42,350 nt of DNA from Pseudomonadota bacterium (GCA_021828045.1 JAKATI010000005.1:1-42350), one strand, 5' to 3'; positions 7,587 to 15,636 are shown, counted from the stretch's first letter. Notes: generated by a model from the letters alone, not told the origin. Numbers and translations are program-made.

Positions 7587-8666
7587 TCACTCCGGAATCG
7601 GACGAATCTCCAACCCTTGGGTTTCTTGATTCGATTCCACTATATGATAACCCATTGATTCGACTTGATGCCGGAAGGGCGCGAGGGTTTCCCAACTTTC
7701 CGCCATCGCAAAGCCCACATCCCCGCCACCGGCTCCCGAGGGCTTGTAGCTGATCCCGAGGGCCCGGGCCATTGCCAAAAGACGGGCATGTTCCCCGGAG
7801 AGGATCTCGAGGCCGCTGGCCTCTCCGAGCTGGACCAATGCCTCCGCGTAATCATCAACCGCGTGCCGGAGGCCCTTGGTCTCCCCTCCGCGAAAGGCCG
7901 CGACCCCCGCCTCACTGATCCGGGTCAGGGTGTCAATCATCCCTTGGAAACATGCCGGTTCCCTGGATTCCCACTGGAAAAAGCGTTCCAGCATGCCGCC
8001 GGTGGACGTGGAATGACCGGTCCAGACGATCAGCAAGGGACAGGGAGCTTCCCGCGAAAAGGCTTGCAGGAAGGGAAGCTCGTTTGCGAGGCCTTTCTGG
8101 AAGCGGATCCAATGGCCGAAACAAGCAGCCGCAATGTCCACGCCACTGCCCCGCTGATCGGGTTGTTCCCGGTACATCCGCCAGAGCCACGGCCAGATCT
8201 CGCCGGCAGCACAGTCCAGGTCGGATGCATCCCGGGATCGGTAGAGCGCGGCGAACAGGGCTACGGTGAGAGCAGCGCTGGATCCCAGGCCCAGTTTTCC
8301 GGATTGCGAGTAAAAATCCCCCGTATCCAGTTCCAGGCGGATCGCCTGCCGGTCTTGCAGGAGAGGCCCATGATTCTTGCGGAACCAGGAAAAAAGGTGC
8401 TGGACGAGCGACAGCGCCCGGCCGGTTTCGGGATCCACGGCCTCAAAGGCTCGCAGGGCATCTGGATGGAAAGGGATTGTCCGTCCAGGCCAGAGACTGG
8501 ACTCGAGGACCGAGCGCGGGCCTTCAATCCAACGGAGGGTCACCCGAGCCCTTTGTCCGACCGCCATGGCCAAGGCCGGTGCACCCTTGAGAACGGCATA
8601 CTCGCCGAGGATCACCAGCTTGCCGGGGGCCGAAACCCGGATGTCGCCGGCCGACTTCTGGTTCAT
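7587..8666 (-). CDS. Phosphomevalonate kinase (GHMP family)
   Basis: Converts 5-phosphomevalonate to 5-diphosphomevalonate with ATP. The 359-residue product carries three GHMP motifs: APGKLVILGEYAVLKG (13-28), KLGLGSSAAL (124-133) and KPSGAGGGDVGFA near the C-terminus, with Asp177 in RGSGVDIAAA. Separate mevalonate kinase and decarboxylase activities are coded next to it, and the segment LGEYAVLKG is typical of phosphomevalonate rather than mevalonate kinases, so it is assigned to the middle step. ATG 8666 overlaps the stop of the decarboxylase gene as ATGA, which indicates translational coupling. Eight bases separate it from the fused gene downstream. Substrate specificity is deduced from motif and context; the family is certain. 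Confidence 0.9.
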   Translation of the reverse strand: MNQKSAGDIRVSAPGKLVILGEYAVLKGAPALAMAVGQRARVTLRWIEGPRSVLESSLWPGRTIPFHPDALRAFEAVDPETGRALSLVQHLFSWFRKNHGPLLQDRQAIRLELDTGDFYSQSGKLGLGSSAALTVALFAALYRSRDASDLDCAAGEIWPWLWRMYREQPDQRGSGVDIAAACFGHWIRFQKGLANELPFLQAFSREAPCPLLIVWTGHSTSTGGMLERFFQWESREPACFQGMIDTLTRISEAGVAAFRGGETKGLRHAVDDYAEALVQLGEASGLEILSGEHARLLAMARALGISYKPSGAGGGDVGFAMAESWETLAPFRHQVESMGYHIVESNQETQGLEIRPIPE

Positions 8667-9664
8667 GGACCCGAAGGCTGGGATTTTCCGGCTCCGGAAA
8701 TCACCCGGGCACCCGGTCCCAGGCGACTGGTCATGACCTCGAGAACGCCTGGAATCTGGCGAAGAATCCCGGCGACCTGCTGGCTGGCACCCGGCTCGCA
8801 GACCGCCTTGACCTGGGGTCCCGCATCGATTGTGAAAAAAACGGGAATCCCCTGTGCCCGCAAGTCACGAATGACCGTGAGGCAACTGACCGTGGCCCCA
8901 TTCCAGTACATCAACCCGGGCTTTGCCGCAAGGGCCAGCCCATGCATCTTGAGACAGCTGTGCTCGCTCACGAGTGCCAGTTTTTCAAAATCACGGGCCA
9001 GGACCGCCTGGCGTGCGGCCTCCAGGTCGGCGGGCTGCGCCCGGATCCAGTCTTCGTAAAAAGGAGAAGTCTTCGCCGTAATTTCCATGCCGGCCGTTGA
9101 TCCCACCGGTTTGGCAGAAAGACTGGTAATGGCAACTGCGACCTCGAGCGGCCAATGACCGGGATCGGCGAGCGGGACCAGCTCCGTACGACCCGGGGCC
9201 GGGGTTTCCTGCAAGCGCAGTTCGACAAAGCCGCCATACAGGGATCGGGGCGCGGAACCGGACGCCCCTCGTGCCCACTCGCTCCTTTCTTCCGGGGAAA
9301 CCTCAAGGCACAGGGCCGCAATGGCCGCCGTCACCAACGCGGCGAAACCGGATGCCGAGGAGGCCAGTCCCGCGGACGTCGGAAAGTTGTTGCGGCTCTG
9401 GATCCGGGCCCGATGGAGGCAGGAGGCCCGTTGCCGGATGGGATCCAGGCACCGGCTGACCCGGACCAAGCCTTTGGGATCCGGAACTCCATTCAGCAGA
9501 AAGAGATCCTCCGGCAGATCCGGATCGAACTCGACTTCGGTCCGGGTCCAGAGGGATTCCAGGGTCACGGAGAGGGACCCCACGGCGGGAAGATTCCGGG
9601 CTCCGTGGCGTTTTCCCCAGTACTTGACGAGCGCAATGTTGGGCTGGGCTTGGGCTTGGGCCAT
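8663..9664 (-). CDS. mvaD: Diphosphomevalonate decarboxylase
   Basis: Final mevalonate-pathway step: ATP-dependent decarboxylation of diphosphomevalonate to IPP. The 333-residue product starts with the family hallmark NIALVKYWGK (9-18) and has SAGLASSASGFAAL (97-110), GSAPRSLYGGF (136-146) and the catalytic Asp280 in FFTIDAGPQV. These separate it from the other GHMP kinases. ATG 9664 is chosen because family homology begins a few residues later and GGAAA precedes it; an in-frame GTG four codons upstream is possible, and the longer open frame beyond has no family similarity. It sits 61 bases after hpnG and overlaps the kinase gene by four bases. The segment KPVGSTAGM deviates slightly from the usual serine-rich version. 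Mevalonate 3-phosphate decarboxylases share the fold, but the complete classical gene set makes the classical role most likely. Confidence 0.92.
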   Translation of the reverse strand: MAQAQAQPNIALVKYWGKRHGARNLPAVGSLSVTLESLWTRTEVEFDPDLPEDLFLLNGVPDPKGLVRVSRCLDPIRQRASCLHRARIQSRNNFPTSAGLASSASGFAALVTAAIAALCLEVSPEERSEWARGASGSAPRSLYGGFVELRLQETPAPGRTELVPLADPGHWPLEVAVAITSLSAKPVGSTAGMEITAKTSPFYEDWIRAQPADLEAARQAVLARDFEKLALVSEHSCLKMHGLALAAKPGLMYWNGATVSCLTVIRDLRAQGIPVFFTIDAGPQVKAVCEPGASQQVAGILRQIPGVLEVMTSRLGPGARVISGAGKSQPSGP

Positions 9665-9725
9665 GTCGGTTTCCACTGCCAGTGGGAATTCTACGGGATC
9701 GGACCGGTCGCTGCCGGCTCGATGC

Positions 9726-10406
9726 TCAGGTCGCCCAGCCCAGATTCCGCGCAAAGTGCCGGAGGGCGCGATGGGCCAGCCGGTCATTCTTCCAAAGCTG
9801 CAACACTCCGCTGTAGTCCGCTTTCCGCATCCGGGCCATGCACAGGGGCAACCGGCCCACCATCAGCCGCCCCCAGGGATCAAGGGTTCGCACAAGGGCC
9901 TGGGGCAAGCTCTGGGCCACGCCATCCAGGGGTGCCTTGACAGCCACGAACGGAATTCCTCGTTCCCGTGCCACCTCGGCCACGGAAAAAGCCTCGAGAT
10001 CGACCAGGATCGCCGGGAAGCGTTTCCGCAGGAGAGCCTTTTCCGCGGCGTCGGTGATCACTCGATCCACGGTCAACAGATTTTCACAATCCAGTGAAGG
10101 CGAACCACGTACCTCGAGAAGGCTTGACCGAAAGTCCGGATCGGCGGGCAGCCACTCCCCCTCCCCTCCCAGAATCCGTTCCGGCAGGAGAATCAGGCCC
10201 GCCCGGGCCTCTGGATCCAGTCCTCCCGCGAACCCCCAGGAAACCAGTCGTCGACATCCGATGTCGAACAGGCCCCGTGCCGCGCGTCCCGCCCGTACGG
10301 CGCCCATGCCGGATACCCAGCAATGATTCCCGCAGCCGATCGCAAAGGGTCGATCCAAAGGGACCCGGCCGGCGACCAGCGTCCGCGCCTCCCGCGCCAG
10401 TGCCAC
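9726..10406 (-). CDS. hpnG: Hopanoid-associated phosphorylase HpnG
   Basis: HpnG removes adenine from adenosylhopane, the product of HpnH, giving ribosylhopane or its phosphate. The 226-residue product is a purine-nucleoside-phosphorylase-like protein: SGMGAVRAGRAARGL (32-46), SWGFAGGLDP, and the substrate-binding acidic segment ILVDLEAFSVAEVARERG. The start is uncertain. GTG 10406 lacks a Shine-Dalgarno sequence, while the typical opening strand (TGLVVALAREARTL) extends about five codons upstream. The frame stays open to a TGA at 10478-10476, with no ATG, GTG or TTG in between; a CTG at 10463 lies seven bases after the GGAGG-like CCGGAGG. hpnG and hpnH flank the mevalonate genes, so both side-chain enzymes bracket the precursor pathway. 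Confidence 0.88.
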   Translation of the reverse strand: MALAREARTLVAGRVPLDRPFAIGCGNHCWVSGMGAVRAGRAARGLFDIGCRRLVSWGFAGGLDPEARAGLILLPERILGGEGEWLPADPDFRSSLLEVRGSPSLDCENLLTVDRVITDAAEKALLRKRFPAILVDLEAFSVAEVARERGIPFVAVKAPLDGVAQSLPQALVRTLDPWGRLMVGRLPLCMARMRKADYSGVLQLWKNDRLAHRALRHFARNLGWAT

Positions 10407-10507
10407 GACCAGACCGGTCGGTCGAGTCTCAGCCGTAGGCGGGTCTGCCGCGCCGGGGTTCAGGTCATCCTCCGGTCAAGGGGTCGGGCGAGGCCCGAAC
10501 CCCAGGG

Positions 10508-10861
10508 TTACTCCAGCACCACGGCGGTGCCGTAGGCGGTCACCTCGTTCATGGCCTGCCCCGGGCCGGAATCGAACTCTCCGGAATCGAACCGCATGGC
10601 CAAAACGGCATTGGCACCGAGGGATTTTGCCGCCAGGGCCAGCTGGACCAGGGCATCGTTCCGGCTTCTTGTAATCATTTTGCTGTAGCCTTTTTGCCGT
10701 CCGCCGAAAATGGCTCTCAGGCTCCCCAGCCAATTGCCGGCAAAGTTTCTCGAGCGGACGCTCGTGCCATAGACGGGCCCGATCACTTGGCGGATGTTCC
10801 GCCCGGGACAGTCATTCAGCGTCAAAATGAGAACCTCGCTCTCGTCATGGTTTGTAGGCAC
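10508..10861 (-). CDS. YbjQ/UPF0145-family protein
   Basis: A 117-residue protein of the YbjQ (DUF74, putative heavy-metal-binding) family. The typical pattern is visible: RQVIGPVYGTSVRSRNF after a first strand, then GYSKMITRSRNDALVQLALAAKSLGANAVLAMRFD, ending in NEVTAYGTAVVL. Members form a small beta-alpha fold that assembles as pentamers; their role is unsettled. GTG 10861 is preceded by GGGAGG at seven bases, a good site. It is the first gene of the minus-strand run that continues into hpnG after 101 bases, and it may share a promoter with the hopanoid/mevalonate genes, although a link in function is not shown. It is divergent from the diguanylate cyclase gene. Confidence 0.85.
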   Translation of the reverse strand: MPTNHDESEVLILTLNDCPGRNIRQVIGPVYGTSVRSRNFAGNWLGSLRAIFGGRQKGYSKMITRSRNDALVQLALAAKSLGANAVLAMRFDSGEFDSGPGQAMNEVTAYGTAVVLE

Positions 10862-10944
10862 AACCCGGCCTCCCGGAAAGGAAACGGTGGGGATATCCTA
10901 ACCGTTCATGAGAGAACCGGCTGGATTCTTGTGCCGGCAAGGTC

Positions 10945-10973
10945 TTGGGAGATCGTCTGAACGATGGCATAAT
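10945..10973 (+). promoter_or_regulatory. Candidate promoter of the diguanylate cyclase with an inverted repeat in the spacer
   Basis: TTGGGA (10945-10950) and CATAAT (10968-10973) are separated by exactly 17 bases. The spacer contains ATCGT-CTGA-ACGAT (10952-10965), a perfect 5-bp inverted repeat positioned where a repressor would block RNA polymerase. The start codon is 40 bases downstream of the -10. Confidence 0.5.
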
Positions 10974-11012
10974 GCCGTGATCTTTATGACAGAGCCAGGT
11001 TAGGTTCGTTTC

Positions 11013-12605
11013 ATGCATACCCACGGCAGGGATTCCACCGAGCGACAGAGCGAAGAGGATTCTGACCGTCGCTTGATCGATCACTTCCTGGCCAAGATGA
11101 TCACGCCCCAGATCACCGTGATCCTGCTCGGCCTGATCGAATGTTTCCTGGTCTGGAACCACACTCCCAACCCCTCACACACGTGGATCTTCGGATGGAT
11201 CCTGTTCCTGCTCATCGTCACACTTTACCGGTTCGAGCTGATTCACCGCTACCGGCGCCACGGAACCCGCCATTCCGTCGCCTACTGGATGCGACGTCTC
11301 ACGGTCGCCATGTTCGCTTCGGGTTTGGCCTGGGGACTCGCTTGGTGGCTCCCCGGGCTCCACCCCTCCCGCACCATTGTTTTCATCAACCTGATCCTGC
11401 TGGTCGGCCTCGTTGCAGGATCGACCGTGACCAACTTCTGGATTCCCTGGGGCAGCCGGGCTTTTGCCCTGCCCATCCTCGCTACGCTCGTCATTCACCT
11501 TACGAGCTTCCCACTGAGCATCCAGCTGGTTGGCGGGTTCATGATCCTCCTTTTCTGGATCTCGGTTGACCTCGCAGCCCAGGCAACTCTTCAGGGATAC
11601 CGGAACACGGTCGCTCTCACCGTCCAAGCCGAGCGCATCACCGCCCAGTTCGACAGCAAAAACCGGGACTTGATGAAAGAAATCGGGCGACGTGAACGCG
11701 CAGAACAGATCATCACCAAGGATCGCGAGGAACTCCTCCTCGTCATCGACTCGATTCCGATCCTGACTGCCATCGTGACGCAAGGACTGGTGTTTCGACG
11801 CATCAACCGGGCACTGGGCCAGCAGCTCCGCGTCCAGTCCGAAGAAACAGCTCCCATCGCACTGGAATCCCTGGTGGGTCCCGAGCAATATCCCTCACTC
11901 AAAACCCGTTTTGAACAGGCCCTCCTGGGTCGCCAGCAACGCTTTCCCCTTCAGCTTGCCTGGAGTCCGGATCAGCAACCCCGCTTCTATACCGCCCACT
12001 GCATTCCCATCCAGTCACTCAGCGGGTCCGAGGCCCGGGAATTCCTTCTTCTCCTTGAAGATGTGACCACGTGGAAAAAGAAGGAAGTCAAGCTAAACTA
12101 CGACGCACTCCACGACCCGCTCACGGGGCTTGGCAATCGCCGCCTGCTCCAGGATCGCCTGCTGGATGCGCTCGACCGGGTTCACCTGGGTGAACCCGGA
12201 ATCCTGATCCTGCTCGACCTGGATGGATTCAAATCCATCAACGATCAGGAAGGGCATCCCGTCGGGGATACGATCCTGGCTGCGGTGGCCCGTGCGCTTA
12301 CCCACTCCGTGCGGAAGTCCGATACCGTCTGCCGCCTCGGGGGAGACGAGTTCGCCATCGTACTGCCTGCCGCTCCCCGGGGAACGGCAGAACCGATTGC
12401 GCTGAAGATCCAGGCGCACATCCACAGAGAGACGAACGCCCTTGCCCGGGCGAGCGCCCCGCCTACTGCCAGCATTGGGCTCGTGGCGCTCGAGACCGGT
12501 GACATCGATCCGAAGGACTGGCTCGCTGCAGCCGATCGGGGGCTTTACGAAGCCAAACGACGGGGTGGCAACACGCATGCCTGGGGTCATCTCGCCAATC
12601 GGTAG
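11013..12605 (+). CDS. Membrane-bound diguanylate cyclase (GGDEF)
   Basis: Synthesises cyclic di-GMP from two GTP. The 530-residue protein has a cytoplasmic N-terminus, about five or six membrane segments between residues 30 and 195 in a MASE-like sensor region, a short helix (about 205-235) with coiled-coil character, a PAS-like domain (about 238-345) and a GGDEF domain (about 365-525). The active site reads GGDEF (443-447), so it should be catalytic. The inhibitory I-site RxxD (RKSD, 434-437) lies five residues before it, so product inhibition is expected. No EAL domain is present. ATG 11013 follows a candidate promoter at 10945-10973. The signal sensed is unknown. It stands alone on the plus strand between the hopanoid run and tRNA-Asn. 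Confidence 0.92.
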   Translation: MHTHGRDSTERQSEEDSDRRLIDHFLAKMITPQITVILLGLIECFLVWNHTPNPSHTWIFGWILFLLIVTLYRFELIHRYRRHGTRHSVAYWMRRLTVAMFASGLAWGLAWWLPGLHPSRTIVFINLILLVGLVAGSTVTNFWIPWGSRAFALPILATLVIHLTSFPLSIQLVGGFMILLFWISVDLAAQATLQGYRNTVALTVQAERITAQFDSKNRDLMKEIGRRERAEQIITKDREELLLVIDSIPILTAIVTQGLVFRRINRALGQQLRVQSEETAPIALESLVGPEQYPSLKTRFEQALLGRQQRFPLQLAWSPDQQPRFYTAHCIPIQSLSGSEAREFLLLLEDVTTWKKKEVKLNYDALHDPLTGLGNRRLLQDRLLDALDRVHLGEPGILILLDLDGFKSINDQEGHPVGDTILAAVARALTHSVRKSDTVCRLGGDEFAIVLPAAPRGTAEPIALKIQAHIHRETNALARASAPPTASIGLVALETGDIDPKDWLAAADRGLYEAKRRGGNTHAWGHLANR

Positions 12606-12943
12606 ACGGTAGTTCCCCTTGCATCTTCCAGCCGCGTAAATTGCCTCTGCTAAATTCCAAGTGGGTGCCGATCATGGAGGAATACCGCAAGAGAACCCAA
12701 GAAGGGATCGTGCTATACAAAATGGTAACGAGATCATTTCCTTTTGGAAAAACCTCACGGCTGTTTCCTTGCCGGACCTCTGGGAGCCTTGATCCGGTGC
12801 GCAACGGCTTGGTAGGCCGCGCTTCGCTCGGCCTTCTCGCAGTTGTTTGTCCCCCAAACTATACCGAGAAAGGGTTTACCTTCGCTGTGGAGCGGCAACC
12901 TGATGGTCACCTTTCTGGTAGCCTCCCAAGTTATTATTTTCAT
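12606..12943. other. Gene-poor stretch between diguanylate cyclase and tRNA-Asn
   Basis: No gene with recognisable homology lies in these 338 bases. A 62-codon open frame on the minus strand (12755-12943) begins at an ATG overlapping the last base before the tRNA CCA end and reads MKIITWEATRKVTIRLPLHS at its start; I do not recognise it and it has no clear ribosome site. A hairpin (AGGCCG and CGGCCT around 12813-12833) is present. Base composition is more even than in the neighbours. This could be a decayed insertion downstream of a tRNA, but no repeat or integrase remnant proves it. Confidence 0.35.
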
Positions 12944-13019
12944 TGGCTCCCCGGGACGGGCTCGAACCGCCGACCCGGTGATTAACAGTCACCTGCTCTA
13001 CCAACTGAGCTACCGGGGA
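12944..13019 (-). tRNA. tRNA-Asn (anticodon GTT)
   Basis: A complete cloverleaf of 76 bases. The acceptor stem pairs TCCCCGG with CCGGGGA, followed by discriminator G and an encoded CCA (12946-12944). The anticodon stem GGTGA/TCACC encloses the loop CTGTTAA, giving anticodon GTT (12986-12984). The T arm has TTCGAGC in the loop with stem GGCGG/CCGTC. A strong promoter lies just upstream. Confidence 0.97.
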
Positions 13020-13031
13020 ACCTTGCGGCGA

Positions 13032-13060
13032 ATTTTACAGGGAGAAAGGAAAAGCGTCAA
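13032..13060 (-). promoter_or_regulatory. Promoter of tRNA-Asn
   Basis: On the minus strand TTGACG (13060-13055) and TAAAAT (13037-13032) are 17 bases apart, near consensus. Transcription would begin about 6 bases before the mature tRNA end. The segment after the -10 is GC-rich (TCGCCGCAAGG), as in stringently controlled stable-RNA promoters. It lies just after the galU stop, so it also serves as the galU 3' flank. Confidence 0.8.
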
Positions 13061-13080
13061 AAAACTTCTGCTCTGGCCCA

Positions 13081-14022
13081 CTAGCTGCCGCTTCCGGATT
13101 TCCGGTGCAATCCCTCGAGGCTTCGGATCCGGGTCAAGAGATAATCCATAAAATCGTCACGGAGCTCCGGATGGCGGAGCGCCGTTTCCACACATGCCTC
13201 GAGGTATCCCAGCTTGTCACCACAGTCGTAACGGACTCCCTCGAAGGCATAACCGAAAACCGGTTCCTGGACCAGAAGGCGGCTCAAGGCATCCGTCAGC
13301 TGGATCTCCCCTCCCCGCCCCTGACCGGTCTCACGCAGGCAGTCCAGGATCCTGGGCGTGAGAAGGTAACGGCCGATCACGGCCAGATCCGATGGCGCCT
13401 CGGTGACCTCGGGTTTTTCGACAAAGGATTCGATCTGGAAGAGACGGTGTGCGGTCTCCCGTGGTTTGACGATTCCATAGCGTGAGACATGGTCCCTGGG
13501 AACCCGTTCCAAGGCAACAGTACTCACCCCCTCCTGTGCATAAATGTCATGCAGCTGCTCCAGCACATTCGGAGTCACCGGGCTTTCGTACTGGATGAGG
13601 TCATCTGCCAGGATCACGTAGAACGGGCTGTTTCCGAGAATCGTGGCGGCGCACAGGACCGCGTGACCCAAACCCAGGGCGGCCGGTTGCCGAAGATAAA
13701 CTGTTGTCGCATGTTTCGGTACTATATTTTTGATTTTATTTAATAAAGACTGCTTTTCACGAAGCCGGAGCTCGCTCTCCAGTTCGTGCACCCGGTCGAA
13801 ATGGTCTTCGATTGCCCTCTTGTTCCGGCTCGTCACGAAAATCAGGGTGTCGACCCCGGCCTCGATGGCCTCCTCCACGGCATACTGGATCAATGGCTTG
13901 TCGACGACGGGAAGCATTTCCTTCGGACTGGCCTTGGTCGCCGGAAGGAAGCGGGTCCCAAGTCCGGCAACCGGGAAAACAGCTGTCCGGACCTGGCTTT
14001 TTTTTCGGCTTGATTTCATCAT
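13081..14022 (-). CDS. galU: UTP--glucose-1-phosphate uridylyltransferase
   Basis: Makes UDP-glucose from UTP and glucose 1-phosphate, feeding surface polysaccharide and lipopolysaccharide core synthesis. The 313-residue product has the nucleotidyltransferase signature VFPVAGLGTRFLPATKASPKEML split as VAGLGTRFLPATKA and SPKEMLPVVDKP, then FVTSRNKRAIEDHFD, FYVILADDLI with the metal-binding Asp, and FVEKPEV. Length fits bacterial GalU. Either ATG 14022 or ATG 14019 could be used (tandem Met); the frame upstream overlaps lapB and lacks homology. It lies 25 bases after lapB on the same strand, suggesting co-transcription with the rpsA-ihfB-lapAB run. An AT-rich patch near 13725-13745 codes for LLNKIKNIVPK and is in frame, so it is not a disruption. 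Confidence 0.95.
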   Translation of the reverse strand: MMKSSRKKSQVRTAVFPVAGLGTRFLPATKASPKEMLPVVDKPLIQYAVEEAIEAGVDTLIFVTSRNKRAIEDHFDRVHELESELRLREKQSLLNKIKNIVPKHATTVYLRQPAALGLGHAVLCAATILGNSPFYVILADDLIQYESPVTPNVLEQLHDIYAQEGVSTVALERVPRDHVSRYGIVKPRETAHRLFQIESFVEKPEVTEAPSDLAVIGRYLLTPRILDCLRETGQGRGGEIQLTDALSRLLVQEPVFGYAFEGVRYDCGDKLGYLEACVETALRHPELRDDFMDYLLTRIRSLEGLHRKSGSGS

Positions 14023-14047
14023 CGTCCAAAATGCTCCGCTCGGATGT

Positions 14048-15277
14048 TCATTGCCGGGACCAGGGATTGGCCAGCCGGGAAGGACGGGTGGAAGGACCCG
14101 GATAGTCAAAAAGGACCGTCTTCCGGGTTTTTCCCAGACTGCCCAGCTGTTCTCCCAGGATCTCGTGCGGCAGGAAAGAATCCCAGCGATGGCAGCCGGG
14201 GCACTTCCACACATGGTTATGCAGGCTGTACCCGCATTCCTCGCAGTAAAACCTCAGGGTCAGGTGGAAAATCGGTGCCAGGGACTCCCGCACCCGGAGG
14301 GCCCAGGCCTCTCCGTTTCCGGTCGGACAGAACGATTTCAAAAGCGCATGTCGTTCGAGGAAATCATGAAGGCAAGCCGCACACTCGGTCACCGGACTCG
14401 ACGGATCGAGGATCAGCGCTTGGGCGACGGCATCCTGGGCGTTGTCGTCCAGCATCGTCTTGCGGAGTACCTTCTGCAATCCTCCCCGCGGCTGGATCGC
14501 GGTCGTCGCAACCCACAATTCACGAAGGGTGACCGGAGCCAGCAGTGGTTTCAGCCGGAACGCCTGTTCAAACAAGGGATAGGCCTGGGCCGGCCGGTCT
14601 TCCAGCCAGAACACCTTGCCCATCATCCAGTGGGCCCGGACCGAGGCAGGATCCCGGCGCAAGGCCCGTCCGATCCGGTCACGGGCTTCCCGGAGATCCC
14701 GGGTCTCCAAGGCCGTCTGCCCCATCTCGCACTCGTAATGAGCCATGAGGCGGCCGTAGCTCATGCCGCTGGCCTGCTCGAGCGCGTGTGCGCAGCGCAG
14801 GGCATCGTCCCAGTCCTTCTGGTTCTCGTGGATCTGGATGAGCTGGGTCAGCGCCGGGCGCCGCCACGGCTTGTCCTCCAGCAACTCGTTGAACAAGCGC
14901 TCCGCGCGGTCGTACAGCCCGGCCGACAGATAATCGCAGGCCAGTTCATAAAGGGCCGTCCGGCGATCCTTTCGGTCGAGCTGGGTTCGGGCCACGAGAT
15001 TCTGGTGGATGCGGATCGAGCGCTCGAGCTCCCCCTTGCGCCGGAACAGACGCGCCACGGCCAGCTGGATTTCCACGATTTCCGGGTTTTCGTCGGCCAG
15101 CCGCAAAAAGACCGTGAGCGCCTCATCGGGCTGTTCATCCAGGAGGTACCGGAGTCCGGTGAAATAGCGCAGACTGGTCACGGAACCCGCACGCCGCCTC
15201 CGGCTGCGGCGCTCCATGGAGAGGCCCACGGCTGCAGCCAGGAGGAGACCCAGCAAGAACCAGGCAAGCGGCTGCAT
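14048..15277 (-). CDS. lapB: Lipopolysaccharide assembly protein LapB
   Basis: LapB (YciM) is an inner-membrane TPR protein that promotes FtsH-dependent breakdown of LpxC and so sets the rate of LPS synthesis. The 409-residue product has one N-terminal membrane helix (MQPLAWFLLGLLLAAAVGL), a string of TPR repeats from about residue 35 to 340, and a C-terminal rubredoxin-like metal knuckle, CEECGYSLHNHVWKCPGCHRW, with four cysteines. ATG 15277 overlaps the lapA stop as TGATG, indicating coupled translation; the longer open frame before it is the lapA shadow. The lapA-lapB pair behind ihfB and rpsA is the usual gammaproteobacterial arrangement. Nothing appears to be missing. Confidence 0.95.
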   Translation of the reverse strand: MQPLAWFLLGLLLAAAVGLSMERRSRRRRAGSVTSLRYFTGLRYLLDEQPDEALTVFLRLADENPEIVEIQLAVARLFRRKGELERSIRIHQNLVARTQLDRKDRRTALYELACDYLSAGLYDRAERLFNELLEDKPWRRPALTQLIQIHENQKDWDDALRCAHALEQASGMSYGRLMAHYECEMGQTALETRDLREARDRIGRALRRDPASVRAHWMMGKVFWLEDRPAQAYPLFEQAFRLKPLLAPVTLRELWVATTAIQPRGGLQKVLRKTMLDDNAQDAVAQALILDPSSPVTECAACLHDFLERHALLKSFCPTGNGEAWALRVRESLAPIFHLTLRFYCEECGYSLHNHVWKCPGCHRWDSFLPHEILGEQLGSLGKTRKTVLFDYPGPSTRPSRLANPWSRQ

Positions 15278-15636
15278 CAGGAACCCCGCATTCCGCGGGC
15301 CCGGTTGAGGAAGCGCCGAAGAGGGTTCCGGGTGGCTTCCGCCGTTGGAAGCACTCCTCCCCCTGTTCCCTGCACCCGTTGCAGGCGGTGCAGCTTCCAG
15401 GACAGACGGATCCGGGTCGGGAGAAAAATCAGAAAGACAAGGATCCCCCCCAGCACAAATCCCGTCACGAACAGCATGAAAACCGGGATCATCCCCTGCC
15501 ATCCGGGCAGATGGACCACCACAGGCCCGGGGTTTTCGAGAGCGACAATCAAAAGGCCGGCGAACACGCCAATGGCCACAATCGAAAGGAACCCTCTTTT
15601 CATCAGGTCTGCCAGCCGGAACCGTCCACCGGCCAT
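15277..15636 (-). CDS. lapA: Lipopolysaccharide assembly protein LapA (DUF1049)
   Basis: A 119-residue inner-membrane protein that works with LapB in LPS assembly. Two membrane helices are evident, about residues 15-33 (GFLSIVAIGVFAGLLIVAL) and 50-72 (IPVFMLFVTGFVLGGILVFL), with the DUF1049 connecting segment ENPGPVVVHLPGW between them, and a basic cytoplasmic tail. Start choice is open: ATG 15636 has GGAAG eight bases upstream; ATG 15603 would begin directly before the first helix (MKRGFLS) but has no ribosome site; GTG 15651 is also in frame. The stop overlaps the lapB start. It follows ihfB by 35 bases. Confidence 0.88.
   Translation of the reverse strand: MAGGRFRLADLMKRGFLSIVAIGVFAGLLIVALENPGPVVVHLPGWQGMIPVFMLFVTGFVLGGILVFLIFLPTRIRLSWKLHRLQRVQGTGGGVLPTAEATRNPLRRFLNRARGMRGS

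Noticed and set aside
5695-7629. Very long open frame (644 codons) opposite the fused reductase/kinase gene
   Set aside because: A shadow frame caused by GC-rich codon bias; the minus-strand protein has all catalytic motifs and this one has none.
12843-13151. Open frame across the tRNA-Asn gene on the plus strand
   Set aside because: Its central part is the reverse translation of the tRNA itself, a common false gene.
13725-13750. AT-rich patch in galU as an insertion or frameshift
   Set aside because: The frame stays open and the protein aligns in length and motif order with other GalU proteins.
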